Shown here: in pieces, positions 26,312-34,525 of the stretch
Layout: the number at the start of each line of letters is the position of its first letter
How positions within the stretch are numbered: position 1 is the first letter of the stretch
Position numbers and translations under genes: made by a program
Assembly (NCBI GenBank): GCA_965207755.1
Contig: OZ242297.1
Span: 1,240,001 to 1,304,000 of the forward strand
Origin: Aldehydirespirator sp028819505
Lineage (GTDB): Bacteria; Actinomycetota; Acidimicrobiia; Acidimicrobiales; Aldehydirespiratoraceae
Direction of reading: 5' to 3'
Length of the DNA: 64,000 nucleotides
Notes under the pieces: generated by a model
The model's input: the letters and a program-made list of their open reading frames with translations, nothing else
Databases searched by the model: none
What the model was told of the DNA's origin: nothing

Positions 26312-26348
26312 CAATGGGTTAGCCACCTGTGCGGTGGTTAACCCATTG
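26312..26348 (-). terminator. Strong hairpin overlapping the stop codon of the MalY-type gene
   Basis: CAATGGGTTAGCCACC (26312-26327) pairs with 26333-26348 at 15 of 16 positions around a five-base loop. The arm contains the gene's last codons and TAA stop. It has no U-tract, as usual in high-GC actinobacteria. Confidence 0.7.
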
Positions 26349-27564
26349 ATGTTCGGCCCGCGTGCCGCGCCTGGGCCTGCAGGTACGGCAGGAGGCGGCC
26401 TAGGACCTCGTCCAGGACGGCCTCCGATGTCCCGAAGTTGAGGCGCACGTGGCCGTCGCCGTTGGTCCCGAACTCGGTGCCCTCCGACACGGCCACGCCG
26501 GCGTCATTCAGCAGGCGGGTGGCGGGAGCGTCGCCTAGCCCGCAGGCCGACACGTCCAGCCAGGCCAGGAACGTCGCGTCGGGCCGGTGGAAGGCCACCT
26601 CGGGCGCCTCGGCGGACAGGCGGGCTGCGAGACGGTCACGTAGTTCGGCCAAGTGGGCCAGCAGCCCGTCGGCCCAGGCCGCGCCATGCGTCCAGGCGGC
26701 GACGGTGGCGTCGATGCCGGTACGGGCGGCGTGGCCTAGCAGCAGCGGCGGGTGGGTCTGGCGCACGCGGCGGCGCAGGTCCCGGTCGGCGTAGGCCATC
26801 ACCGCGCAGCGCAGCCCCGATATGGAGAACGTCTTGGCCGGCGAGGTGACGGTCACTACCCTCCCGGCCGCGCCGGGTATCGACAGCAGCGGCACGAACG
26901 GCGACGACGAGTCCCGGTACACGAGGTCGGCGTGGATCTCGTCGGACACGACGCAGAAGTCGTAGGCGTGGGCCAGTTCGACGATTCTTGCCAGGATCTC
27001 GGCGTCGGGCACCCATCCGGTGGGGTTGTGGGGATGGCACCACAGCAGCACCCGGGCGCGGGGCTCGCGCCGGACCAGGGCTTCCAGATCGTCGGGGTCG
27101 AGCGTCCAGCCCCGGCTCGGGTCGTAGCGCATCGGCCACTCGAGTTGGCGGCGCCGGGCGGTGGGGCAGATCTGCAGGAAGACGTGGTAGATCGGCGGGG
27201 TGAGGATCACGCCTTCGTCGGGCCCCGCCAGTGCGGTGACCGCGGCGGTGACGCCCTGCAGGACGTCCACGCAGCTATGCACGAACTTGGGGTCGGGGCT
27301 CCACCCGTATCGCTCCGCGGACCAGCGGGCGAACGCCGCACCCACATCGTCCTCCAGGTCGTGGTAGCCGAAGTCGCCGCGGTCGATCGTGGTGCGCATG
27401 GCGTCGAGCACGGCCGGCGGGGGCGGGAAGTCGTGCTCGGCCACCCACGCCGGCAGGGTCTCGGTGGCGTACTTCGACCACTTGGCGTTGCGGTTGCCCC
27501 GCTTCTGCTCGACGTCAATGCTCGGATCGAACGCGCACGGGCGCAAGTCGTCAGTTCGGGTCAC
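26338..27564 (-). CDS. MalY/PatB-family C-S lyase (PLP aminotransferase fold I)
   Basis: The 408-residue PLP enzyme is of the MalY/PatB type, cleaving the C-S bond of cystathionine or other S-conjugated cysteines to a thiol, pyruvate and ammonia. Features are KWSKYATETLPAWVAEHDFPPP at the N-terminus, the cofactor-contacting HPHNPTGWV, DEIHADLVY, and the Schiff-base Lys in SPAKTFSISGLRC. C-terminal LNFGTSEAVLDEVL fits. The length is typical. It ends in a hairpin before the ureohydrolase gene, so it is probably a separate transcript. A sulfur role might link it to the sulfopyruvate-like enzyme, but they are 12 kb apart. Confidence 0.85.
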   Translation of the reverse strand: MTRTDDLRPCAFDPSIDVEQKRGNRNAKWSKYATETLPAWVAEHDFPPPPAVLDAMRTTIDRGDFGYHDLEDDVGAAFARWSAERYGWSPDPKFVHSCVDVLQGVTAAVTALAGPDEGVILTPPIYHVFLQICPTARRRQLEWPMRYDPSRGWTLDPDDLEALVRREPRARVLLWCHPHNPTGWVPDAEILARIVELAHAYDFCVVSDEIHADLVYRDSSSPFVPLLSIPGAAGRVVTVTSPAKTFSISGLRCAVMAYADRDLRRRVRQTHPPLLLGHAARTGIDATVAAWTHGAAWADGLLAHLAELRDRLAARLSAEAPEVAFHRPDATFLAWLDVSACGLGDAPATRLLNDAGVAVSEGTEFGTNGDGHVRLNFGTSEAVLDEVLGRLLPYLQAQARHAGRTSMG

Positions 27565-27586
27565 AGGGCGTCAAGCTAGCCGGACC

Positions 27587-27780
27587 GGAATTGGCAGCGT
27601 TGTGCGCGGTATGCGTGCATTCTGCTGCCAGTTCGCGACTAGGGGGTGGGCGCGGTGAGGAATTGGCAGCGTTGTGCGCGGTATGCGTGCATTCTGCTGC
27701 CAGTTCGCGACTAGGGGGTGGGCGCGGTGAGGAATTGGCAGCGTTGTGCGCGGTATGCGTGCATTCTGCTGCCAGTTCGC
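27587..27780. repeat. 72-bp tandem array of the palindromic element (locus 2)
   Basis: Three units begin at 27587, 27659 and 27731. The same 47-bp core as at 23860-24262 is present (arms GAATTGGCAGC and GCTGCCAGTTC, with one changed base in the inner stem), but the flank between copies is different (GCGACTAGGGGGTGGGCGCG). It fills the space between the MalY-type gene and the SPFH gene. Confidence 0.93.
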
Positions 27781-27789
27781 TGGAGGCGG

Positions 27790-28728
27790 CTACGGCGATG
27801 AGCCGGTGTTGACTACCGGCGTGGTCTGCTGCTCGCTGGTCAGGACCACCAGCAGGTTGGCCACCATCGACGCCTTGGCCTGCTCGTCGAGGTCGACCAC
27901 CGAGCGCTCGGCCAGCAGTTCCAGGGCCTCCTCGACCATGCCGACCGCTCCCTCCACGATGGTGCGCCGGGCCGCCACCACCGCCGCGGCCTGCTGGCGC
28001 CTCAGCATGGCCTCGGCGATCTCGGTGGCGTAGGCCAGATGGTTGAGCCGGGTCTCGATGACCTCCACGCCGGCCCGGTCGAGGCGGTCCTGCACCTCGG
28101 CGTGCAGCGTGGCCGCCACCGTGTCGGGGTCGGAGCGCAGCGACACCCGGTCGCCCTCGAAGTCGTCGTAGGGGTACTGGGTGCCGAGGTGGCGGATGGC
28201 CGTCTCGCTCTGGACGTGCACGAAGTCCTCGAAGTCGTCCACCTCGAACACGGCCGCGGCGGTGTCCACCACTCGCCACACCACCACCGCGGAGATCTCT
28301 ATGGGGTTGCCCTCGGCGTCGTTGACCTTCGACACGCTGGTGGTGAAGTTGTGCACCCGCAGCGAGATCTTGCGCGACTCCATGCGAGTGAACGGGTTGG
28401 CCAGATGCCAGCCGGGGGTCTCGACGGTGCCCTTGTAGCGGCCGAACAGGATCAGCACCAGCGCCTCGTTGGGCTGCACCAGGTATTGGCCCGGCCAGGC
28501 GAACACCACTGCGATCCCACCGACCGGGATGAGGAACACCAGCGGCCAGGCCACCGCGGCCACGCCGACGATCCCGGCCGCGACCACGACCAGTCCGACG
28601 AGGGCGATCAGCACGCCGAGCACGCCCGGCTTGGTGCGGGCCGGTCGGGCCGCGATTCCGGCGGTGTGGGAGCCCCCGGCGGAGCGGTCGGGATCGGTGG
28701 GGGAGGAGGCGTCCGTCATGTTCGCCAT
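27790..28728 (-). CDS. SPFH/Band 7 (stomatin/prohibitin-like) membrane protein
   Basis: The 312-residue protein has two N-terminal hydrophobic segments (about residues 35-60 and 62-80), followed by the Band 7 domain: QYLVQPNEALVLILFGRYKGTVETPGWHLANPF, then ISLRVHNFTTSVSKVNDAEGNPIEISAVVVWRV, and the coiled segment DRLDRAGVEVIETRLNHLAYATEIAEAMLRRQQA. Such proteins form oligomers that scaffold membrane microdomains; the partner here is unknown. The family often teams with a small NfeD protease partner, which is not found nearby. Confidence 0.88.
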   Translation of the reverse strand: MANMTDASSPTDPDRSAGGSHTAGIAARPARTKPGVLGVLIALVGLVVVAAGIVGVAAVAWPLVFLIPVGGIAVVFAWPGQYLVQPNEALVLILFGRYKGTVETPGWHLANPFTRMESRKISLRVHNFTTSVSKVNDAEGNPIEISAVVVWRVVDTAAAVFEVDDFEDFVHVQSETAIRHLGTQYPYDDFEGDRVSLRSDPDTVAATLHAEVQDRLDRAGVEVIETRLNHLAYATEIAEAMLRRQQAAAVVAARRTIVEGAVGMVEEALELLAERSVVDLDEQAKASMVANLLVVLTSEQQTTPVVNTGSSP

Positions 28729-28816
28729 TCTGTCACCCGGACGCGTTGCCGGCTACCGTGACCGGTCGGAATCTACATACGCTGGACCGGTCGGAAGCCA
28801 CATTCGAGGAGCACAG

Positions 28817-29680
28817 ATGAAGTTCGGCATCTCTTTCGCCAACGTCGGCACGTTCGTGAGCGGCGAGGGCGCGGCCCGGCTGGCCCGGTCGGCGGAGGCC
28901 GCCGGGTTCGACTCGCTGTGGACGGTGGAGCACATCCTGTACCCCGAGGGCTACGAGTCGGTCTACCCGTACGCGCCCGACGGGAAGATGCCCGGATCGG
29001 GCAACAATCCGATACCGGATCCGCTGGTATGGCTCGGCTACGCGGCCGCGGTCACGTCCAGCATCGGACTGGCCACCGGCATCTCGCTGCTTCCCGAGCG
29101 CCATCCGCTCACCTTCGCGAAGGAGGTGGCCACGCTCGACGTACTGTCGGGAGGCCGGGTGACGCTGGGCGTCGGCATCGGCTGGCTGCGCGAGGAGTTC
29201 GACGCGCTCGGTGTGCCCTGGGAGCGCAGGGGCCCCCGCACCGAGGAGTACATGGAGGTCATGCGCCGGGTGTGGGCCTCCGACGATGTGACCTTCGACG
29301 GCGAGTTCGTGTCGTTCCGCCGGGCCAGCTCCAACCCCAAGCCGGCAGCGGGGCGGGTCCCGATCCACATCGGCGGACACAGCGAGGCGGCGGCCCGGCG
29401 GGCCGGACGGGTCGGGGACGGCCTGTTCGTGGCCGGAGGCGAAATGGCGCACCTGCTGGAGGTGGCCCGCGACACTGCCGCCGGCTGCGGGCGCGATCCG
29501 GCCGACCTGGAGATGTCGGCCCTGCATCTCGGGCTGTTCGGCGACGATCCGGCGGCGGCGGTCCAGGAGGCCGAGTCGTGGGGCGTGCAGCGGCTGATGG
29601 TTCCGTCGGTGTTCTATTTCCGCAACACGGCCGAGGGCATCGCCGCCTTCGGGGAGTCGGTGATCGCGCCCCACTCCTGA
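28817..29680 (+). CDS. LLM-class F420-dependent oxidoreductase
   Basis: The 287-residue TIM-barrel flavin/F420 enzyme of the luciferase-like monooxygenase superfamily starts MKFGISFANVGTF with SLWTVEHILYPEGY, ISLLPERHPLTFAKEVATLD, and the cofactor motif GGRVTLGVGIGWLREEFDALG. The segment VPIHIGGHSEAAARRAGR completes the F420 phosphate site typical of this group. ATG at 28817 is preceded by a GAGGAG ribosome site. A direct repeat GACCGGTCGGAA occurs twice, about 25 bp apart, just upstream and may be an operator. The substrate is unknown. Confidence 0.88.
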   Translation: MKFGISFANVGTFVSGEGAARLARSAEAAGFDSLWTVEHILYPEGYESVYPYAPDGKMPGSGNNPIPDPLVWLGYAAAVTSSIGLATGISLLPERHPLTFAKEVATLDVLSGGRVTLGVGIGWLREEFDALGVPWERRGPRTEEYMEVMRRVWASDDVTFDGEFVSFRRASSNPKPAAGRVPIHIGGHSEAAARRAGRVGDGLFVAGGEMAHLLEVARDTAAGCGRDPADLEMSALHLGLFGDDPAAAVQEAESWGVQRLMVPSVFYFRNTAEGIAAFGESVIAPHS

Positions 29681-30684
29681 CTCTCCGGGGGCCGGCTTCT
29701 CAAGACCGGGGGTTCCTTCGGGGGGTGCAGCCCGTCGCCGCGGGAGCGGTCCCTGCGGTCGAAACGGTCGAGCAGCAGCCCCTCGCGCAGCGCTCCGGCC
29801 GACACCACCAGCGATTCGATGCCGAGAGCCTCGAAGAGTTGCCGCAGAAGGACGGCCCCCGCCACGATCACGTCGCGGCGGGCGGGGTCCAGGCCGGGCA
29901 CGCCGGCACGGTCGCCGGGTGTGGGCCTCGACACGAGGTCGGCGACGACCTCGTCGAGGTCGGAGCGCTCGACGGTGGCGTCGGCGACGGTGCGCGGGGT
30001 CTCGCCGCGGCGGGCCGCGCAGAGAGCGGCCACCGCCGCGATGGTGCCCGAACAGCCCACCGCGACGTCGAAGCCGATGTCGCGGGCCTCCCCGGCCGCG
30101 TGGGTCACGGTCGACCTGATGTGGCGCCGGCAGGCCTCGACCGCGCCGCCGGCGACCACGCCGCCGCCGAAGAAGCGGTCGGTGAGCCGGATGTGGCCCA
30201 GCTTGAGGCTGCGGGCCAGCGCCGCGGGGGCGTGGTCGCCGACGATCAGCTCGGTGGAGCCGCCGCCGATGTCGATGACGATGTGGGGCCGGCCTGCGAT
30301 CGGCACCGCGTTCATGGCGCCGAGGTGGATCAGCCGGGCCTCCTCCTTGCCCGAGACGATCTCCACCGCGATGCGGGCCTCGTCGTGGACCCTGCGCAGG
30401 AACCGTCCCCGATTGCCGGCCTCCCGCACCGCGCTGGTGGCCACCGCCACCACGTCGGCGTCGTGGGCGTCGGCGGTGCGGCGGAACTCCACCAGCGCGG
30501 CGACGGCCCGCTCGACGGCGTCGGGCATCAGCAGTCTCATGTCGTCGCCGCCGGCGCCGAGGCGCACCGGCACGCGCTCCCGGGCCAGGACCTCGGGTGG
30601 TCCGCCGGGCACGGGCCGGGCGACCACCATGTGTACGGAGTTGGTGCCCACGTCGATGGCGGCCAGCGCCCGCGCCCCAGTCAT
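29614..30684 (-). CDS. ppx: Ppx/GppA-type exopolyphosphatase
   Basis: The 356-residue protein should hydrolyse polyphosphate or pppGpp. The ASKHA-type ATPase pattern appears as AAIDVGTNSVHMVVA, then VATSAVREAGNRGRFLRRVHDEARIAVEIVSGKEEA, then HIVIDIGGGSTELIVGD and VAVGCSGTIAAVAAL. The usual C-terminal HD domain of larger Ppx proteins is missing, as in the short actinobacterial Ppx1/2. Its 3' end overlaps the convergent LLM gene by 67 bp. The C-terminal 30 residues look low-complexity, so translation into the overlap may be a loosely constrained extension. Confidence 0.85.
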   Translation of the reverse strand: MTGARALAAIDVGTNSVHMVVARPVPGGPPEVLARERVPVRLGAGGDDMRLLMPDAVERAVAALVEFRRTADAHDADVVAVATSAVREAGNRGRFLRRVHDEARIAVEIVSGKEEARLIHLGAMNAVPIAGRPHIVIDIGGGSTELIVGDHAPAALARSLKLGHIRLTDRFFGGGVVAGGAVEACRRHIRSTVTHAAGEARDIGFDVAVGCSGTIAAVAALCAARRGETPRTVADATVERSDLDEVVADLVSRPTPGDRAGVPGLDPARRDVIVAGAVLLRQLFEALGIESLVVSAGALREGLLLDRFDRRDRSRGDGLHPPKEPPVLRSRPPESQEWGAITDSPKAAMPSAVLRK

Positions 30685-30697
30685 CGGCGGGCAGGCG

Positions 30698-31081
30698 TCA
30701 CGCCGGACTTGACGTCGGCGTCGCGTCCGGAGCGGCCGTCCCGGCGCCGCCTGGTGCTTCTCGATCCAGCCCTGCGGCGCCTGTCAGAGCCGGGGCGGCC
30801 GTCCCGGCGCCGCCTGGTGCTTCTCGATCCAGCCCTGCGGCGCCTGTCAGAGCCGGGGCGGCCGTCCCGGCGCCGCCTGGTGCTTCTCGATCCAGCCCTG
30901 CGGCGCCTGTCAGAGCCGGGGCGGCCGTCCCGGCGCCGCCTGGTGCTTCTCGATCCAGCCCTGCGGCGCCTGTCAGAGCCGGGGCGGCCGTCCCGGCGCC
31001 GCCCGGGGCTTCGGCGACCGCCACGATGCCGGCGTGGGCGGCGAGCCGTCGGGCGCCGGCCCGCGGTCCGAAGCCGTCCAT
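30698..31081 (-). CDS. Ala/Gly/Pro-rich repeat protein, translationally coupled (candidate)
   Basis: The 127-codon frame starts MDGFGPRAGARRLAAHAGIV and continues with four copies of a 21-residue unit (EAPGGAGTAAPALTG plus AAGLDR), then a partial one. Its ATG overlaps the hydrolase stop (TGATG), and its stop lies 13 bp before the ppx start, so the three could be one operon. The 63-bp DNA unit is an exact multiple of three. Against it: no homology is recognised, and intergenic repeats are common in this window. Function is unknown. Confidence 0.4.
   Translation of the reverse strand: MDGFGPRAGARRLAAHAGIVAVAEAPGGAGTAAPALTGAAGLDREAPGGAGTAAPALTGAAGLDREAPGGAGTAAPALTGAAGLDREAPGGAGTAAPALTGAAGLDREAPGGAGTAAPDATPTSSPA
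30732..31003. repeat. 63-bp tandem repeat, four full copies plus a partial
   Basis: Units start at 30732, 30795, 30858, 30921 and 30984 with GCGGCCGTCCCGGCGCCGCC. Copies are nearly identical, pointing to recent amplification. The unit length keeps a minus-strand frame open. Confidence 0.93.
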
Positions 31082-31764
31082 CACGGACTCCCGGCCGTCG
31101 GGCCGGCCGCCGCCGCCACGTCGCGCACCATGTCGGCCACCGCCCCGGGATGGGTTCTCATCAGCCGGTGGCGGCCCTCGTCGACGGTGCGGCGGCGCAC
31201 GTCGGGCAACTTGCGCTCCATGTATTCGTTGGCGCCGACGAAAGCCTTGTCGTTGCTGCCCACCAGCAGGCCCACTGGCACCGTCACCTCGGCGAGCCGG
31301 TCGATCACCATGGAGTCGGTGTGGAGGCTGGTCGTGGTGGCGACCCGGGGAACTGTCAGGCGGGGGGCGCTCAGGCGAACCCGGTCGTTCCAGTCCTTCA
31401 TGGCCGCGGCGTCGCGGAAGCCGGGGCCGGCGGCCACCAGCACCAGCCCCCGGACGGCTCCGGGCCTCGTCAGGCAATGGGCCAGCCCGAGGTAGCCGCC
31501 CAGCGAGTGCCCCACGTACACCGCTGGACCGGTCCGGGCGAGCACGGCGTCGATGGATGCCAGCACAGCCTCGCGCTCGTAGGGGGCCTGCTCGGACGGG
31601 GCGGGGGAGCGCCCGTGGCCGGGCAGGTCGATCGTCGTGCAGGCGAAGTCTGTTCCTAGGGCCTCCACGGTCGGGGCCCACACCGAGCCGCTGTCGCCCA
31701 TGCCGTGCACGAGCACGACCGCGGGCCCGGCGCCCGTGGATGCGGTGTGCAGTTCGGTGGTCAC
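31081..31764 (-). CDS. Alpha/beta hydrolase
   Basis: The 227-residue protein has the fold's motifs: oxyanion region VVLVHGMGDSGSVW, nucleophile elbow GHSLGG, a strand with the acidic residue (VGLLVGSNDKAFVG) and a C-terminal His in RHRLMRTHPGAV. It probably hydrolyses an ester or related bond; the substrate cannot be predicted. The start is ATG at 31762-31764. Its stop overlaps the start of the repeat ORF. Confidence 0.85.
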   Translation of the reverse strand: MTTELHTASTGAGPAVVLVHGMGDSGSVWAPTVEALGTDFACTTIDLPGHGRSPAPSEQAPYEREAVLASIDAVLARTGPAVYVGHSLGGYLGLAHCLTRPGAVRGLVLVAAGPGFRDAAAMKDWNDRVRLSAPRLTVPRVATTTSLHTDSMVIDRLAEVTVPVGLLVGSNDKAFVGANEYMERKLPDVRRRTVDEGRHRLMRTHPGAVADMVRDVAAAAGPTAGSP

Positions 31765-31994
31765 GGGCCGCTCGGCCGGTCGGCATCTAGGTCGGGCGCC
31801 ACGTGCATGATGCGGGCGACGGCTCGTGACGTGCAGCGCCGGGACACGCAGCGCGCCGCGTGCATGATGCGGGCAACGGGCACCGCGGCCCGTGTGTTCT
31901 CCCGCAGGCGGCCATGGGCGGCAAGGCTAGTGGTCTGCCCAGTGACGTTGGCGCGGGGTCGGCCGCCGGGTCGCTGGGCGCTAGCGTCCCGGCG
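31765..31994. other. Divergent intergenic region
   Basis: These 230 bases separate the minus-strand hydrolase from the MaoC gene and should contain both promoters. GTGCATGATGCGGGC occurs twice (about 31803 and 31860), separated by about 57 bp, and could be a pair of binding sites. No gene is seen. Confidence 0.5.
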
Positions 31995-32456
31995 ATGGCG
32001 ACCGTCTTCTCAACTCCCGACGAGCTGTTGGGCGCCGTCGGCCGGGGTCTCGGTCACAGCGGGTGGGTGACGGTCGACCAGGCCCGCATCGACATGTTCG
32101 CCGAGGCCACCGGCGATCACCAGTGGATCCACGTCGATCCCGAGAGGGCCGCGGCGGGTCCGTTCGGAACCACCGTCGCGCACGGCTATCTGACGCTGGC
32201 TCTCACCAATCTGCTGCTGCCCGAGATCGTGCGGGTGGAGGGGATCTCGATGGGCATCAACTACGGGGTCGACCGGGTGCGCTTCCCCCAGCCGGTCCCG
32301 GCTGGGTCGAGGCTGCGGGCCTCGGCGACGCTGACCTCCGCCGGCGAACTGCCCGGCGGTACGGGGGTTCAGACGGTGATCACCGTCACCGTCGAGATCG
32401 AGGGCCAGGCCAAGCCGGCCTGCGTCGTCGAGTCGATCAGCCGGTTCCTGCGCTGA
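31995..32456 (+). CDS. MaoC-family (R)-specific enoyl hydratase
   Basis: The 153-residue hot-dog-fold protein probably hydrates an enoyl thioester. The hydratase motif is GDHQWIHVDPERA with Asp and His as catalytic pair, followed by GPFGTTVAHGYLTLAL. The C-terminal NYGVDRVRFPQPVPAGSRLRA is a standard MaoC segment. ATG at 31995 gives the usual length. It is followed 17 bp later by a secreted protease, with no evident functional link. Confidence 0.9.
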   Translation: MATVFSTPDELLGAVGRGLGHSGWVTVDQARIDMFAEATGDHQWIHVDPERAAAGPFGTTVAHGYLTLALTNLLLPEIVRVEGISMGINYGVDRVRFPQPVPAGSRLRASATLTSAGELPGGTGVQTVITVTVEIEGQAKPACVVESISRFLR

Positions 32457-32473
32457 GCGCTCGGAGTCTGCCT

Positions 32474-34453
32474 GTGGCGCGTTCCCTGGTCGGCCGGCGC
32501 GTGGGTGGCCGGGTCGCGGCTGGCGTCCTGGCCGCCCTGGTCGCCTGGCCCGCCGTCGCGGTCGCGCAGGACGACGGCACGGAGGCTGAGCCTGAGCCCG
32601 CCGACGGCGCGGAGGCTGAGCCCGGCACGGAGGTCGAGCCCGCCGCGGGCCGGGTTGCGTGCGACGAGGCTCCGCCGGCGTTCGAGCTGCTCTGCGCTGG
32701 CTACCGGATGCTCAAGGAGGAGTACGTCGACGAGCTGGACGACGAGGACCTGGCCGCGGCCGCCGCCGAGGGGGTCCGGGAGGCCGGGCTGGCCCCGCGG
32801 GGCGCCGATGCCGCCCCGCCGTGCGCGCTGCCCACGCCGGAGTTCGAGCGGACCTGCGCGGCGATCGACGGCGTGGACGACACCTCGTCCGCGGTCTGGG
32901 CCGCGTCCAGTGCGATGTTTGCCTCGCTGGGGGATCCCAACACCTTCCTGATTTCGCCGTCGGAGTATGAGCGGATGCAGGCGCGCCAGGGCGCGGGTGT
33001 GCCGTACTCGGGCATCGGCCTGAGGCTGGGCCTGTTGGACGGCACGGTTGCCTGCAGCGCGCTGTCCGAGACGTGCCGGCTGGTCGTGTCGGAGGTGTTC
33101 CCGGGCAGTCCGGCCGAGCAGGCCGGCCTGAGGCCCGACGACGTCCTGTTGCTGATTGCCGGTCTGGCGCCGTCGGGTTCGGGCTGCGGGCTGCAGGACT
33201 TGCCCCAGTTCGAGTCGGGCAGCCTCGTGCCGGTCGTCGTCGAGCGGAACGGCCGCAGGAGAGCCTTCCGGATGGAAGCCGCGCCGGTGTTCGCCCCTGC
33301 GGTCGCCGCCAGGACGGTGGCGGGCACTGTCGGATATCTGCGTCTCGAGTCCTTCGGCGCCGGTGCCGACGAGCGCGTCGGCGCCGAACTCGCGACGCTG
33401 CTCGACTCCGGTGTGGAGTCGATAGTCGTCGACCTGCGGGGCAATCCCGGTGGATACCTGCAGACGGTCGTCAACATCGCCGGGCTGTTCCTGGACGACC
33501 GCCAGGTCGTGATCCGGGAGGAGTCCAGGCTCGACACCCTCCGTCACCTGGTCAGCGGGCACGGAAGCCTGCCGAACCCGGCCCGGCTGCCCACTGCGGT
33601 GGCGGTGGACGGGTCGTCGGCGTCGGCGTCGGAGGTCCTGGCGCTGGCCCTGCGCGATCACGGGCGCGCCACCGTGGTGGGCGCCACCACCTACGGGAAG
33701 AACACCGGTCAGATCACCTGGCCGGTGCTGTCGCGCGACGGCACATTGCTGGGGGGCGCCCGGGTGACGGTGTTCAGGTGGTTCGGACCGGATGGCGCCA
33801 GCGCCGAAGGGGGCATCGAGCCCGACGTGGAGCTGGACTTCTCGGACTGCTGGCATCCGATCGGCGTCGCCCGCCTGGCGGCGGCCGCGGCGGGTCTGCC
33901 CGGCGCCCTCCCGGCCGACGTCCAGATGGGCGGCGAGCCGTTCGATGCGGTGGCTGCCCTGGCGGAGGACGGGGTGCTGGCCGGCGCCGAGTGCGGGCCG
34001 GGCCTGTTCTGCCCCGGCGATCCGATCCCGAGGTGGCTGGCGGCGGTGTGGCTGGTTCGGGCCCTCGACGGCCAGGATCCGGCGCCGATCAGCGCATCCC
34101 GTTTCGCCGACGTCGATGCGGGCCAGTCGTGGGCCGCCCACGTGGAGCGGCTGGCCGAGTCGGGGATCACCGTCGGATGCGGCACGGAACCTGTCCGGTT
34201 CTGTCCCGACGATCCTGTCACCCGCGCTGAGACGGCGAGCTTGCTGGTGAGGGCGTTCCGCCTCGGTCCAGCTCCGTCGGCGGGGTTCGCCGACACGCAC
34301 GGCAACCACCACGCGGCCGCTGTCGATGCTCTGCATGCGGCGGGGATCACCAAGGGCTGTTCGGCCGGGGTGCTGGAGTTCTGCCCGGACCGGGCCACCA
34401 CGAGGATCCAGATGGCCCTCTTCATCGAGCGGGCCCGCAGCCGCCCGAGCTAG
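32474..34453 (+). CDS. Secreted S41-family (C-terminal processing) protease with SLH-like repeats
   Basis: The 659-residue exported serine protease has a signal peptide (VARSLVGRR, then AAGVLAALVAWPAVAVA). After an acidic Pro/Glu linker comes a PDZ domain (VFPGSPAEQAGLRPDDVLLLIAG), then the S41 core with VVDLRGNPGGYL, catalytic Ser in DGSSASASEVLAL and catalytic Lys in TTYGKNTGQ, ending in GGIEPDVELD. The last 180 residues are three S-layer-homology-like repeats (RFADVDAGQSWAAHVERLAE, CPDDPVTRAETASLLVRAF) with paired cysteines, which probably anchor it to the cell wall. GTG at 32474 is chosen because the signal peptide follows immediately; the frame is open upstream. It degrades or processes extracytoplasmic proteins. 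Confidence 0.87.
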   Translation: MARSLVGRRVGGRVAAGVLAALVAWPAVAVAQDDGTEAEPEPADGAEAEPGTEVEPAAGRVACDEAPPAFELLCAGYRMLKEEYVDELDDEDLAAAAAEGVREAGLAPRGADAAPPCALPTPEFERTCAAIDGVDDTSSAVWAASSAMFASLGDPNTFLISPSEYERMQARQGAGVPYSGIGLRLGLLDGTVACSALSETCRLVVSEVFPGSPAEQAGLRPDDVLLLIAGLAPSGSGCGLQDLPQFESGSLVPVVVERNGRRRAFRMEAAPVFAPAVAARTVAGTVGYLRLESFGAGADERVGAELATLLDSGVESIVVDLRGNPGGYLQTVVNIAGLFLDDRQVVIREESRLDTLRHLVSGHGSLPNPARLPTAVAVDGSSASASEVLALALRDHGRATVVGATTYGKNTGQITWPVLSRDGTLLGGARVTVFRWFGPDGASAEGGIEPDVELDFSDCWHPIGVARLAAAAAGLPGALPADVQMGGEPFDAVAALAEDGVLAGAECGPGLFCPGDPIPRWLAAVWLVRALDGQDPAPISASRFADVDAGQSWAAHVERLAESGITVGCGTEPVRFCPDDPVTRAETASLLVRAFRLGPAPSAGFADTHGNHHAAAVDALHAAGITKGCSAGVLEFCPDRATTRIQMALFIERARSRPS

Positions 34454-34525
34454 CGCCGGGCGAGCCGGTCCGAGGCCGCGTCCGGCGGCTGGGGCGCCGG
34501 TCCGGTGCCTCTAGCCTGTGGGGTC

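Noticed and set aside
28918..31659. A 913-residue plus-strand frame
   Set aside because: It is the out-of-frame shadow of the LLM gene and the antisense of ppx and the hydrolase.
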